A DNA stretch of 64,000 nt from CAG-791 sp963593905 (GCA_963593905.1 CAVBBL010000003.1:1-64000), one strand, 5' to 3'. Positions 1-8,209 are shown, counted from the stretch's first letter. The notes: generated by a model not told the origin, from the letters alone. Numbers and translations are program-made.

Positions 1-130
1 GGCGACGAGAATTTCAGATTCTCTTAATCGAATTTCTAATTCGATTTGCCATCAATGCTATTTATTTCGCAGAAACAAATAGCTGTGCGAAAAATATGGC
101 ATCAGGTATATTTTTCACACTAATCTTCCA
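1..130 (-). repeat. Composite leader repeat, left edge
   Basis: This is a run of consecutive hairpins. GAGAAT/ATTCTC lies near 7-23, a perfect 9-bp stem AATCGAATT/AATTCGATT at 26-46, GCTATTT/AAATAGC near 57-82, and GAAAAATAT/ATATTTTTC with loop GGCATCAGGT near 93-120. The first part (GGCGACGAGAATTTC) matches the dispersed leader element seen at 11 other places in this window. The GGCATCAGGT loop recurs in the composite copies at 8085-8100 and 58932-58945. By orientation it should serve a minus-strand gene lying off the left edge. Confidence 0.7.
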
Positions 131-222
131 CTTTCTCTGCTGCAACAGACACTAACAGGTAGTAATCAATGACGATAGTTGCCTGTGTGCTCCGAAAATT
201 AATCTGAACATGCCCTCAACTA

Positions 223-251
223 TTCGCAAAATCTTTTTTTGGTGTTATACT
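223..251 (+). promoter_or_regulatory. Weak putative promoter of the recombinase gene
   Basis: TATACT at 246-251 is preceded by TTCGCA at 223-228 with a 17-nt spacer. The -35 is poor, so this is only a candidate. The rest of 131-340 is AT-rich and I see no gene in it. Confidence 0.3.
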
Positions 252-340
252 GAATTTAGATTTTAGAATTTTGAAACAGTTTCCATATTGTATGAATTTG
301 ACGCAATGAAAGATAATTAGAGTAAAGGAAAACTATTCAT

Positions 341-1423
341 ATGTCTTCTTCCACAGATAAATACTACGAAGAACAGGATCAGCAAAATACATTAAAAATG
401 AGGGAAGTTCTCGCAGAACTGCCTAAATTTTGCAGACAGTTCTTCAGAGGAATTGAGTCTAACACCTCCGCCCGCACCAGACTGGCCTATGCCTATGATC
501 TGCGTGTCTTTTTTGAATACCTGCACAGTGAAAATCCTGCATGTCGTCAGATAGAAATTTCCCATTTTCCTCTCTCACTGCTGGATCAGCTGCATAAAGA
601 AGATATTGAGGAATATCTGGAATATCTTTCTTATTATGAAAAGGATGGCAAGATTATCACCAATGATGAGCGGGGAAAGGCCAGAAAGCTTTCCGCACTG
701 AAAAGTCTCTATCGTTATTTTTATTGCTCTGAATTAATAGAAAAAGATGTGGCAGCCTTAGTCAGGACACCGAAACAGCATGAAAAAGCAATCGTGCGTC
801 TGGAACCTGATGAAGTAGCTTTACTTTTAGATCAGGTAGAGGAAGGGGAAGGTCTCACAAAATCTCAACAGAAATATCATAAGAAAAATTCTGTCAGAGA
901 CATTGCTCTTCTCACTCTTTTGCTGGGTACCGGGATTCGTGTATCAGAATGCGTAGGATTAGATTTAAAGGACGTTAATTTTAAAGAGAACGGTATTCTT
1001 GTGCACAGAAAAGGCGGTTATGATGCAATCGTTTACTTTGGTGATGAGGTGGCGGATGCTCTGCGAGACTATCTGGCAGAGAGACATCAGATTGTTCCTC
1101 AATCCGGTCATGAAGAGGCACTTTTCCTTTCCATGCAAAAACGCAGAATCACGGTACGGGCAGTAGAAAATTTGGTAAAGAAATACGCATCCAATGTCAC
1201 TACTCTTAAAAAAATTACTCCACATAAACTTCGCAGTACCTATGGCACTACCCTGTACAGAGAGACTGGGGATATTTATCTGGTAGCAGATGTTCTGGGG
1301 CATAAAGATGTTAATACGACGAAAAAACACTATGCAGCCATTGAGGAAGATCGCAGAAGAAAAGCCGCTAATATTGTAAAGCTTCGGGAAAAGGAACCAG
1401 ATACCGATAACACTACGCCGTAA
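341..1423 (+). CDS. Tyrosine recombinase (XerC/XerD-like)
   Basis: This is a 360-residue site-specific recombinase of the phage-integrase family, which cuts and rejoins DNA through a 3'-phosphotyrosine. An N-terminal SAM-like core-binding domain lies at about 25-140 and the catalytic domain at about 150-345. Visible catalytic residues are Arg200 (GTGIRVSE), a beta-hairpin Lys near 224 (HRKGG), His295 and Arg298 (PHKLRST), His321 (LGHKD) and Tyr331 (KKHY). It is convergent with lexA and has a terminator directly after the stop. There are no phage genes, att repeats or excisionase beside it, so a chromosomal Xer-like housekeeping role is more likely than prophage integration. Which chromosomal site it acts on cannot be told. 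Confidence 0.9.
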   Translation: MSSSTDKYYEEQDQQNTLKMREVLAELPKFCRQFFRGIESNTSARTRLAYAYDLRVFFEYLHSENPACRQIEISHFPLSLLDQLHKEDIEEYLEYLSYYEKDGKIITNDERGKARKLSALKSLYRYFYCSELIEKDVAALVRTPKQHEKAIVRLEPDEVALLLDQVEEGEGLTKSQQKYHKKNSVRDIALLTLLLGTGIRVSECVGLDLKDVNFKENGILVHRKGGYDAIVYFGDEVADALRDYLAERHQIVPQSGHEEALFLSMQKRRITVRAVENLVKKYASNVTTLKKITPHKLRSTYGTTLYRETGDIYLVADVLGHKDVNTTKKHYAAIEEDRRRKAANIVKLREKEPDTDNTTP

Positions 1424-1465
1424 AAAACATCTGTGATGATATATGTTCATCACAGATGTTTTTTT
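1422..1465. terminator. Bidirectional terminator between recombinase and lexA
   Basis: A perfect 12-bp stem, CATCTGTGATGA (1428-1439) with TCATCACAGATG (1447-1458), is flanked by an A-run on the left and seven T on the right. It should stop transcripts from both convergent genes. Confidence 0.93.
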
Positions 1466-1475
1466 GTTTTATCCA

Positions 1476-2096
1476 TTATTGGACGCTGCGGAAAACTGCA
1501 AAAGGCTTTCCTAAAATAAGGCAGTCCTCCACAATGATAGGCTCCATATGATCGTTTTCCGGCTGCAGTCGAATATGATCCTCCTCTTTAAAAAAGCGCT
1601 TCAATGTGGCGGAATCATCTACCAACGCCACAACCAGCTGACCGTTTTCGGCAGTGTGGCACTCGTGAACGAAAACATAGTCTCCATCAAAAATCCCCAA
1701 ATTGATCATAGAATCACCGTGTACCTGCAACGCAAAATACCGCCCACCCTTTGGCAGTATTTCTGTAGGAACGGGAAAATACTTCTCTATGTGCTCTTCT
1801 GCCAGAATCGGCGTTCCTGCAGCTACATTGCCAATCACAGGTATAGAGGCAATTTCAGTGCGTACTGCCTGAAAGCTGTCATCACAAATCTCAATGGTCC
1901 TGGGCTTGGATGGATCTCTTCTGATAAAGCCATTTCTCTCCAGCGTCTCCAGATGGGAATGTACGGAGGATGTGGACTTAAGTCCTACAGCATCACAGAT
2001 TTCACGAACTGACGGCGGGTAGCCCTTTTTTAAGATCACTGCTTTGATATAGTTCAGAATCTCCTGCTGCTTTTGCGTAATGCGGCCGTTTGCCAT
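1476..2096 (-). CDS. lexA: LexA SOS repressor
   Basis: A 206-residue LexA repressor and autoprotease that controls the SOS response to DNA damage. The N-terminal winged helix-turn-helix (1-70) binds SOS boxes. The C-terminal S24 peptidase domain shows the Ala93-Gly94 self-cleavage site (VAAGTP) and the Ser129/Lys166 dyad (HGDSM, SATLKRF). The start is placed at 2096 because CAGGAGGACG stands just upstream of that ATG; the longer open frame upstream is AT-rich and lacks LexA-like sequence. It is divergent from a small membrane-protein gene, the same layout as lexA/yneA in Bacillus, and the shared upstream region holds LexA-box-like sequences, which suggests autoregulation. Confidence 0.97.
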   Translation of the reverse strand: MANGRITQKQQEILNYIKAVILKKGYPPSVREICDAVGLKSTSSVHSHLETLERNGFIRRDPSKPRTIEICDDSFQAVRTEIASIPVIGNVAAGTPILAEEHIEKYFPVPTEILPKGGRYFALQVHGDSMINLGIFDGDYVFVHECHTAENGQLVVALVDDSATLKRFFKEEDHIRLQPENDHMEPIIVEDCLILGKPFAVFRSVQ

Positions 2097-2133
2097 AATT
2101 CGTCCTCCTGTAGTGTATTCATGTATCTTCTTT

Positions 2134-2161
2134 ATTATAGCAGATATTCTAAAAATGACAA
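2134..2161 (-). promoter_or_regulatory. lexA promoter
   Basis: On the minus strand TTGTCA (2156-2161) and TATAAT (2134-2139) are separated by 16 nt. A weak LexA-box-like sequence, GAATATTTGTTT (2160-2171), overlaps the -35. Confidence 0.8.
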
Positions 2162-2194
2162 ACAAATATTCCCAAAAATTCGTTCGAAAAGGAA

Positions 2195-2223
2195 TTGACA
2201 GTAGAAAGTTTGTTCGGTATAAT
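2195..2223 (+). promoter_or_regulatory. Consensus promoter of the yneA-like gene
   Basis: A perfect TTGACA (2195-2200) and a perfect TATAAT (2218-2223) are 17 nt apart. A promoter this strong beside lexA fits a gene kept off by repression. Confidence 0.92.
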
Positions 2224-2260
2224 GAAGCTACCAAAGAACAGATGTTCAGAACGTACTTTC
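2204..2260 (+). promoter_or_regulatory. Cluster of LexA (SOS) boxes
   Basis: GAACAGATGTTC at 2236-2247 is a perfect GAAC-N4-GTTC SOS box just after the -10. GAAAGTTTGTTC at 2204-2215 (in the promoter spacer) and GAACGTACTTTC at 2249-2260 each match with one mismatch. Three stacked sites over the promoter and start region would give tight repression of the downstream gene. Confidence 0.82.
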
Positions 2261-2320
2261 TGACATCACTGATTGCTGCCACTGCACAATAAAATATAAA
2301 ATGCGGCAAAGGAGGGAAGA

Positions 2321-2737
2321 ATGGAAACATACACAGGAATGCTGAACACAGACAGAGAGATCATTCGATATGCCAGACGTCTGGCTGCCAAAAAACGCAG
2401 GAGAAGGCAGCTGATCTGCCGGATTTCTATTTTTCTTGTTGTGGCCGTTGCTGGTATTTTGCTGCTCTTTTTCCGGTTCAGTCTGCGTTCCAGTGCCTCC
2501 GAGGACCATACACCTTCTTCCTATAAATATTATACTAGCGTCCTTGTGGGCATTGATGACACCATGGATACCATTGCCCGTGAATATATGGATGACATAC
2601 ACTACTCTGATATGGACGCTTATTTGGCGGAAGTCAGGAGTATTAATCATATAGCAGATTATATAGACCTGAAAAACAGCGTCAGACCAGGAGATTATCT
2701 GATTGTCCCCTATTATTCCTCCACCTTCTGTAATTAA
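2321..2737 (+). CDS. SOS-type membrane protein, YneA-like (LysM domain)
   Basis: A 138-residue protein with a basic N-terminus (KKRRRRQ near 25-30), one transmembrane helix at about 31-52 and an extracytoplasmic LysM-like domain at about 71-130 that ends in PGDYLIVPYY. This architecture and its position divergent from lexA, behind a strong promoter studded with SOS boxes, match YneA, the inhibitor of cell division made during the SOS response in Bacillus. GGAGGGAAGA precedes the ATG. Similarity to YneA is by architecture and context, not close sequence, so the division-inhibitor role is inferred. A terminator follows. Confidence 0.78.
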   Translation: METYTGMLNTDREIIRYARRLAAKKRRRRQLICRISIFLVVAVAGILLLFFRFSLRSSASEDHTPSSYKYYTSVLVGIDDTMDTIAREYMDDIHYSDMDAYLAEVRSINHIADYIDLKNSVRPGDYLIVPYYSSTFCN

Positions 2738-2781
2738 CTATAAATAATGCTGCCAGAATTTGCGGTTATTGTGATAAAAGC

Positions 2782-2840
2782 GAACAAAAGGAAGCATTTC
2801 CACTGAAAGAATCTGCTTCCTTTTGTTCTGAAGTTTTATT
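2782..2840. terminator. Bidirectional terminator, yneA-like gene / trp operon end
   Basis: A perfect 15-bp stem, GAACAAAAGGAAGCA (2782-2796) with TGCTTCCTTTTGTTC (2814-2828), is followed by a T-rich stretch. It lies between the convergent yneA-like gene and trpA. Confidence 0.85.
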
Positions 2841-2873
2841 TTTGCAACGATATTAGTAAGTATTGTCTACATC

Positions 2874-3644
2874 TTATTTCATGGCATCCTTCATAGACTT
2901 CACATACTCTCCTACATAGGAAGGAGCCTCTTTCCCATACTTTTCCAGGATTTTGATAATAGCGCTGCCTACGATGGCTCCGTCTGAGAGATCTGCCATA
3001 GCTTTTGCCTGCTGTGGTGTGGAAATACCAAATCCGATGGCACAGGGAATCGTCGTATTCTTTCTAACCAATTCCACGATAGATCCAAGATCTGTCTTAA
3101 TCTCACTTCTGGTGCCGGTGACGCCGAGACTGGAGACAATATAAAGAAATCCTTCTGCTTCTTTGGCAATCATAGCGATTCTGTTTTCTGAGGTGGGGGC
3201 GATCAAAGATATAAGATCTACACCATACTGATGGCAAAGTGGCAGGAATTCCTCCTTTTCTTCAAAAGGAAGATCCGGCAGAATTAAACCATCAATCCCA
3301 ATCTCTTTACATGTTGATATGAACTGATCGGCGCCATAGGAAAAAACGACATTGGCGTAGGTCATGAACACCATGGGAATGGAGACGTCCTTTCGCAACT
3401 CTCTTACAAAATCAAAAATCTTATCTGTAGTCACACCACCCTTTAAAGCCCTTAAATTTGCTCCCTGAATGACAGGACCTTCTGCTGTGGGATCAGAGAA
3501 TGGAATTCCCAATTCAATCAGATCCGCACCATTTTGAGCAGCTGCACGAACTGCAGCACCGGTGGTTTCCAGATCCGGATCGCCGCAGGTGATAAAGGCG
3601 ATAAAAGCCTTTCCGTTTTCAAATGCTTTATGAATATTACTCAT
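2874..3644 (-). CDS. trpA: Tryptophan synthase alpha chain
   Basis: A 256-residue TIM-barrel subunit that splits indole-3-glycerol phosphate into indole and glyceraldehyde 3-phosphate and passes indole to TrpB. The catalytic Glu is at residue 44 (LIELGIPF). The second acidic residue, normally Asp in the motif P-x-A-D-G-P, is Glu here (Glu55 in PTAEGP). The start at 3644 is chosen because AGAGGAGAGGAC precedes this ATG and because it overlaps the trpB stop by 8 nt (ATGAGTAA), which fits translational coupling. It is the last gene of the trp operon. Confidence 0.96.
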   Translation of the reverse strand: MSNIHKAFENGKAFIAFITCGDPDLETTGAAVRAAAQNGADLIELGIPFSDPTAEGPVIQGANLRALKGGVTTDKIFDFVRELRKDVSIPMVFMTYANVVFSYGADQFISTCKEIGIDGLILPDLPFEEKEEFLPLCHQYGVDLISLIAPTSENRIAMIAKEAEGFLYIVSSLGVTGTRSEIKTDLGSIVELVRKNTTIPCAIGFGISTPQQAKAMADLSDGAIVGSAIIKILEKYGKEAPSYVGEYVKSMKDAMK

Positions 3645-4827
3645 GGATGTCCTCTCCTCTGTAACGCGCAATGGCAGCACAATCCTTATCTCCTCGACCG
3701 GAGATAGTAATCACGATGATTTTATCCTTACCCATTGTAGGTGCCAGTTTGATAGCATGGGCTACGGCATGAGCCGACTCTATGGCAGGAATGATACCCT
3801 CTGTTTTTGCCAGATACTCGAAAGCATTAACGGCTTCATCATCTGTAACCGGAACATATTCTGCTCTGCCGATATCGTGGAGATGAGCATGTTCCGGACC
3901 GACTCCCGGATAATCAAGACCTGCAGAAATAGAGTAAACCGGTGCAATCTGTCCATATTTATCCTGACAAAAATAGGATTTCATACCGTGAAAAATACCA
4001 AGTCTTCCGGTTGCAATGGTAGCTGCTGTCTCAAAGGTATCAATACCATGTCCTGCGGCCTCACACCCGATGAGACGAACATCCTTATCATCGATGAAGT
4101 GATAGAAGGAACCGATGGCATTGGATCCGCCGCCTACACAGGCCAGAACAGCATCCGGAAGTCTTCCTTCCTTCTCCATGATTTGTGCCTTGATCTCTTT
4201 CGAAATAACAGCCTGAAAGTCACGCACGATCGTAGGGAAAGGATGAGGTCCCATGACTGAGCCCAGACAATAATGGGTATCGCTGATTCTGGAGGTCCAT
4301 TCTCTCATAGCCTCTGATACAGCGTCCTTCAGTGTTGCCGTGCCTGTCTTTACAGGAATGACCTCAGCACCGAGCAGTCGCATGCGATATACATTCAATG
4401 CCTGACGAATGGTATCCTCTTCACCCATAAAGACCACACATTCCATGTCCATCAGAGCAGCAGCGGTAGCGGTAGCGACACCATGCTGTCCTGCTCCTGT
4501 CTCTGCAATCAGTCTGGTCTTACCCATCTTTTTGGCTAAAAGTGCCTGTCCTAAAACATTGTTGATCTTATGTGCTCCGGTATGATTTAAATCTTCTCTC
4601 TTTAAATAAATCTTGGCACCGCCCAGATCACGGGTCATTTTCTCCGCATAGTAAAGTCTGGAGGGTCTGCCTGCATACTCATTTAAGAGCTCTGTAAGTT
4701 CTTTATTAAATTCGGGATCATCTTTGTAGTGATTGTAAGCCTCTTCCAGTTCAATGACGGCATTCATCAATGTTTCCGGAATGTATTGTCCTCCGTGAAT
4801 GCCGAAACGTCCATTTGGATTTGTCAT
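3637..4827 (-). CDS. trpB: Tryptophan synthase beta chain
   Basis: A 396-residue PLP enzyme that joins indole to L-serine to make tryptophan. The PLP lysine is Lys87 in HTGAHKINN, the same number as in the Salmonella enzyme, and the phosphate-binding glycine loop GGGSNAIG is present. The start codon overlaps the trpF stop by one base (TAATG), and the 3' end overlaps trpA by 8 nt, so trpF, trpB and trpA are translationally coupled. Length is typical of the TrpB1 type that pairs with TrpA. Confidence 0.98.
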   Translation of the reverse strand: MTNPNGRFGIHGGQYIPETLMNAVIELEEAYNHYKDDPEFNKELTELLNEYAGRPSRLYYAEKMTRDLGGAKIYLKREDLNHTGAHKINNVLGQALLAKKMGKTRLIAETGAGQHGVATATAAALMDMECVVFMGEEDTIRQALNVYRMRLLGAEVIPVKTGTATLKDAVSEAMREWTSRISDTHYCLGSVMGPHPFPTIVRDFQAVISKEIKAQIMEKEGRLPDAVLACVGGGSNAIGSFYHFIDDKDVRLIGCEAAGHGIDTFETAATIATGRLGIFHGMKSYFCQDKYGQIAPVYSISAGLDYPGVGPEHAHLHDIGRAEYVPVTDDEAVNAFEYLAKTEGIIPAIESAHAVAHAIKLAPTMGKDKIIVITISGRGDKDCAAIARYRGEDIHE

Positions 4828-5432
4828 TAGTTTTCTCCTTTTCTGACAGTATTTATAAAGTCTGTCATTTTATCTTTATCTTTAAAGCCATCGGTTTCTA
4901 TACCGGAGCTCACATCCACACCGTAGGGATGTAAAAGCATAATGGCATCTTTCACATTTTCAGGACTTAGCCCGCCGGCCAGAAAATAAGGTCTTTTTAC
5001 TTCTGAGAGAAGCGACCAGTCAAAAGTCTTTCCATCACCGGCGCCTGCGTCCAGAAGAATATAATCAGCACTGCTTAGCACTGCAGCTGCAAGATCCTCG
5101 CTGGTACGAATACAGAAAGCCTGAAATATAGGGGCTGACGACAGGTGCCGAAGTCGCTCTATATAAGTTTCATCCTCCTGTCCGTGAAGCTGCGCTGCAC
5201 CAATGATGCCTCTTTTGATACAATCAGCTACCTTTTCCGGTTCTTCATTGACAAATACCCCTACCGGTGTAATGTCGGTAAGCAGCTTTTGCCGCAAAAA
5301 GAACGCATTCTCCGGTGAAATGTAACGCCTGCTCTTTTTGGCAAAAACAAAGCCGATCAAGTCAGGATGCAGGCTATTAACATAGGCGATATCATTTTCC
5401 CTGGTCATACCGCAAAATTTAACCTTTGTCAT
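4827..5432 (-). CDS. trpF: Phosphoribosylanthranilate isomerase
   Basis: A 201-residue TIM barrel that converts phosphoribosyl-anthranilate to CdRP. The catalytic Cys lies near the N-terminus (VKFCGMTR) and the catalytic Asp in DVSSGIETDG near the C-terminus. It is a stand-alone TrpF, not fused to TrpC as in enterobacteria. A dispersed leader repeat fills the 100-nt space between trpC and this gene, and the start codon is served by GAGGATAAA. Confidence 0.96.
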   Translation of the reverse strand: MTKVKFCGMTRENDIAYVNSLHPDLIGFVFAKKSRRYISPENAFFLRQKLLTDITPVGVFVNEEPEKVADCIKRGIIGAAQLHGQEDETYIERLRHLSSAPIFQAFCIRTSEDLAAAVLSSADYILLDAGAGDGKTFDWSLLSEVKRPYFLAGGLSPENVKDAIMLLHPYGVDVSSGIETDGFKDKDKMTDFINTVRKGEN

Positions 5433-5436
5433 TTTA

Positions 5437-5515
5437 TCCTCATTTCTGAGCAGCTACGCTGCGAAGAGGCAACGAGAAGCTATGCTGCGAAGAGGCGATG
5501 AGAAGCTCGAAAGAT
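5437..5515 (-). repeat. Leader repeat upstream of trpF (variant form)
   Basis: It contains GCAGCTACGCTGC followed by GAAGAGGCAACGAGAA, then a second partial copy (GCTATGCTGCGAAGAGGCGATGAGAA). The ATCCTCATTTCT stretch, which includes the RBS in reverse, is shared almost exactly with the copy at 10790. It lies inside the trp operon directly upstream of trpF. Confidence 0.75.
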
Positions 5516-5532
5516 GAAAGTGAAAGCTGATT

Positions 5533-6318
5533 TTATGAACTCTCTCCGCGAAGCTCCTGCAATTTCAACTTTTTGTCAGGTGCACGCATCAGGGCTTCTC
5601 CCACCAGGACCGCGTCCGCACCAATTTCTCGGAGCACAGCCACATCTTTTGCATCTCTCACGCCACTCTCTGAGACAAATAATACATCCGAGGGAATCCT
5701 TTCCCGTAAGCGCTGACTGTTCGCTGTATCCACAGTAAAATCCTTTAAGTTCCGATTATTTACACCGATTATACGAGCGCCTGCCCGGAGTGCTGTGTCC
5801 ACTTCTGCACCGTCGTGGGCCTCAACCAATGCAGATAGGCCAAGTGAATCACAGACAGAAATATATTCCCTAATCTGCTCCTCTGAAAGAATCGAACAAA
5901 TCAATAATACTGCAGAAGCGCCGAGTATCCTTGCTTCATAGATCATATACGGATCAACAGTAAAGTCCTTGCGAAGGCAGGGAATGGAAACCGCATCGGC
6001 AATTTCCTGCAAATAATAATCCCTTCCTAAAAACCACTTAGGTTCTGTCAACACAGAGATACAGTCAGCGCCGGCAGCTTCATATTCTCTGGCTATCTGC
6101 AGATAAGGAAAATCAGGAGCAATAAGACCTTTAGAAGGAGAAGCCTTTTTGCACTCACAGATCATGGAAATTCCGGGTTTTGCTAAAGCTTTTTCAAAGG
6201 AAAAATCCTTCTTTGGCATAGAAAGTGCAAGCGTCTCCACCTCTGATGCACTGTGAACTTTCCTTGCTTCCCTGCAGCGCTCCCTGGCATGATCAGCCAG
6301 CTGATCTAAAATGGTCAT
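5533..6318 (-). CDS. trpC: Indole-3-glycerol phosphate synthase
   Basis: A 261-residue TIM barrel that closes CdRP to indole-3-glycerol phosphate. Motifs include CECKKASPSKG (phosphate and catalytic lysine region), CLRKDF and VSESGV. The ATG at 6318 is preferred over an in-frame ATG four codons upstream because that upstream ATG lies inside the ribosome binding site (GGAGGTAACA). It sits 28 nt after trpD. Confidence 0.97.
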   Translation of the reverse strand: MTILDQLADHARERCREARKVHSASEVETLALSMPKKDFSFEKALAKPGISMICECKKASPSKGLIAPDFPYLQIAREYEAAGADCISVLTEPKWFLGRDYYLQEIADAVSIPCLRKDFTVDPYMIYEARILGASAVLLICSILSEEQIREYISVCDSLGLSALVEAHDGAEVDTALRAGARIIGVNNRNLKDFTVDTANSQRLRERIPSDVLFVSESGVRDAKDVAVLREIGADAVLVGEALMRAPDKKLKLQELRGESS

Positions 6319-6346
6319 TGTTACCTCCAACTTTTATTGCGGCCCT

Positions 6347-7369
6347 TTACGCCGGTCTGTTGCTGACTTCGATGAACTTCTGCAGCGTATCCAGTGCCTT
6401 ACCGCTGTCGATGAGTTCCTTAGCTAACTCTACACCATCCTTCATGGTATCAGCCTTGCCGCCGATATAAAGTGCGGCTCCAGCATTCATCAATACCGCA
6501 TCTCTCTTGGGACCCTTTTCACCTTTTAGTATCGCCAGGGTGATAGCAGCATTTTCTTCAGGAGAGCCACCCTTTAAATCCTCTTTGGTGCAGCGCTGCA
6601 ATCCAAAGTCTTCCGGTTTAATGACGGTAGATCTGGTCCATCCGTCACGAATCTCACAAATCGTAGTGGGGGCACTTAAGGAAATCTCATCCAGCTTATC
6701 CTGTCCGTAAACTACCATACCGCGACGAACACCGAGATTCACAAGTACTTGTGCCAGCGGCTCTACCAAATATTCATCATATACGCCCAGCAGCTGCATG
6801 GTAGGCTTACCGGGGTTTGTCAGGGGACCAAGGATATTAAAGACAGTGCGCACACCCAGTTCCTTACGGATAGCACCAACATATTTCATGGATGCATGAT
6901 ATTTCTGTGCAAAAAAGAAGCACATCCCCACTTCCTTCAGAAGTTCTATACATCTCTCGGGGCTTTGCTGAATATTGACGCCTAATGCCTCCAGGCAGTC
7001 AGCAGTGCCGCATTTGGAAGACGCTGCACGATTGCCGTGCTTTGCCACCTTGACACCACCTGCGGCAGCCACCAGACCTGCCGTTGTGGAAATATTAAAA
7101 CTCTGGGCATTATCGCCGCCGGTTCCTACGATGTCAAAGATATCCATACCTGTCTCTACCTGTGTGGCATGGGAACGCATAGCTGCAGCGCATCCGGCAA
7201 TTTCATCGGTAGTCTCTGCCTTGGCGCTTTTTGTGGAAAGCGCTGCCAGAAAAGCGGCATTCTGGGTGGGAGAAGTCTCACCGCTCATGATTTCATTCAT
7301 GACGGCATAAGCTTCTTCATAAGTAAGATCTTCTTTGTTTACGATTTTTACAATGGCTTCCTTAATCAT
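6347..7369 (-). CDS. trpD: Anthranilate phosphoribosyltransferase
   Basis: A 340-residue enzyme that transfers the phosphoribosyl group of PRPP to anthranilate. The PRPP-binding signature GTGGDNAQSFNIST and the KHGNRAASSKCGTAD segment are present. Length is typical of a TrpD not fused to TrpG. AAAGGAGACAGCC precedes the ATG; trpG ends 22 nt upstream. Confidence 0.98.
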   Translation of the reverse strand: MIKEAIVKIVNKEDLTYEEAYAVMNEIMSGETSPTQNAAFLAALSTKSAKAETTDEIAGCAAAMRSHATQVETGMDIFDIVGTGGDNAQSFNISTTAGLVAAAGGVKVAKHGNRAASSKCGTADCLEALGVNIQQSPERCIELLKEVGMCFFFAQKYHASMKYVGAIRKELGVRTVFNILGPLTNPGKPTMQLLGVYDEYLVEPLAQVLVNLGVRRGMVVYGQDKLDEISLSAPTTICEIRDGWTRSTVIKPEDFGLQRCTKEDLKGGSPEENAAITLAILKGEKGPKRDAVLMNAGAALYIGGKADTMKDGVELAKELIDSGKALDTLQKFIEVSNRPA

Positions 7370-7391
7370 GGCTGTCTCCTTTTGATTGTGA

Positions 7392-7970
7392 TTATTTATC
7401 TGTGTTTGTGCCTATGAAATTCTTAAGCATTGTTTTTCCGTCCGGTGTCATAATAGACTCCGGGTGAAATTGTACACCGTAAATCGGGTATTCCTTATGC
7501 GCTACTGCCATTACCTCCCCATCTGTAGTAAGGGCTGTGATATGCAAAGAATCGGGAATCGTCTCTGCGTCAGCAGCCAGTGAATGATACCGGGCCACCG
7601 GTGCAGTCTCCGGACAATCCGTAAACAGCGGGCAGGTGTGATCGAATTTTACATCTGACTGTTTGCCGTGCATCAGTGTTTTGGCATAAGTGATGGTAGC
7701 ACCAAAGGCGGCGCAGATCGCCTGATGTCCCAGACACACGCCCAGGATCGGAATATGATCTCCCAACTGCTTTACCACATCGATGATGCAGCCGGCATCT
7801 TCAGGCCGTCCGGGACCGGGAGATAAAATAATGCGGTCCGGATGCAGTGCCTCTATCTCCGGCACTGTCAGCTCATCGTTTCGTATCACACGAATATTCG
7901 GATCAATCTCTCCAATCAGCTGATAAAGATTATAGGAAAAACTGTCATAATTATCGATTAAGAGAATCAT
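7392..7970 (-). CDS. trpG: Anthranilate synthase glutaminase component
   Basis: A 192-residue class I glutamine amidotransferase that supplies ammonia to TrpE. It shows the nucleophile Cys in LGVCLGHQAI and the His-Glu pair in GVQFHPES. The start at 7970 (MILLIDNYDSF) is the canonical family N-terminus with AAAGGAAAAAA upstream. The reading frame is open further upstream through the leader repeat, but that part is repeat sequence, not TrpG. A TrpG of this kind may also serve p-aminobenzoate synthase; none is seen here. Confidence 0.97.
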   Translation of the reverse strand: MILLIDNYDSFSYNLYQLIGEIDPNIRVIRNDELTVPEIEALHPDRIILSPGPGRPEDAGCIIDVVKQLGDHIPILGVCLGHQAICAAFGATITYAKTLMHGKQSDVKFDHTCPLFTDCPETAPVARYHSLAADAETIPDSLHITALTTDGEVMAVAHKEYPIYGVQFHPESIMTPDGKTMLKNFIGTNTDK

Positions 7971-7981
7971 TTTTTTCCTTT

Positions 7982-8180
7982 CTATGCCGCGGTTTACCGC
8001 GGCTGCGTGAAGAGAAATCGCGCAGGCGATTTCTCTGATACGAGCGTGCATTGACGACGTTTACGGCATCCATGCAGTTTGAAGGAAATACCATCAGGCA
8101 TTTCAAACTTCACCTCCATGTGTCGCAATTTATTGCGACTGCATGAGAAGAAATCGCAAAGGAGATTTCTTCGATACAAT
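7982..8180 (-). repeat. Composite leader repeat between trpE and trpG
   Basis: Two copies of the leader module flank a central hairpin module. Copy one has CCGCGG-TTTA-CCGCGG and GAGAAATCGC-GCAG-GCGATTTCTC (7986-8035). Copy two has GTCGCAAT-TTA-TTGCGAC and GAAGAAATC/GATTTCTTC (8121-8172). The central module (8077-8111) is an imperfect AGTTTGAA/TTCAAACT hairpin with the ACCATCAGGC loop shared with 93-120 and 58925-58960. It splits trpE from the rest of the operon. Confidence 0.8.
7994..8101 (-). CDS. Possible 35-codon leader ORF inside the composite repeat
   Basis: On the transcribed strand, GGAGGTGAAGTTTGAA precedes an ATG at 8101 that opens a 35-codon frame (begins MPDGISFKLHGC, basic centre RKRRQC). 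It ends 23 nt before the trpG start. It lies wholly in repeat DNA, so it may be an accident of the repeat. Two other composite copies also have an RBS and a short frame at this point (45195 and 58951), which is the only reason to list it. No similarity to a known protein is recognised. Confidence 0.25.
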   Translation of the reverse strand: MPDGISFKLHGCRKRRQCTLVSEKSPARFLFTQPR

Positions 8181-8209
8181 TATGCATAGATGTTTGTTGC
8201 AGCAATACA

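Noticed and set aside
341..1423. Integrase marking a prophage or integrative element
   Set aside because: No phage, relaxase, excisionase or att repeats nearby; its other neighbours are lexA and housekeeping genes.
2874..3644. TrpA as an inactive pseudogene because of the Asp-to-Glu change
   Set aside because: The frame is intact, other motifs are conserved and Glu preserves the acid; more likely a lineage variant.
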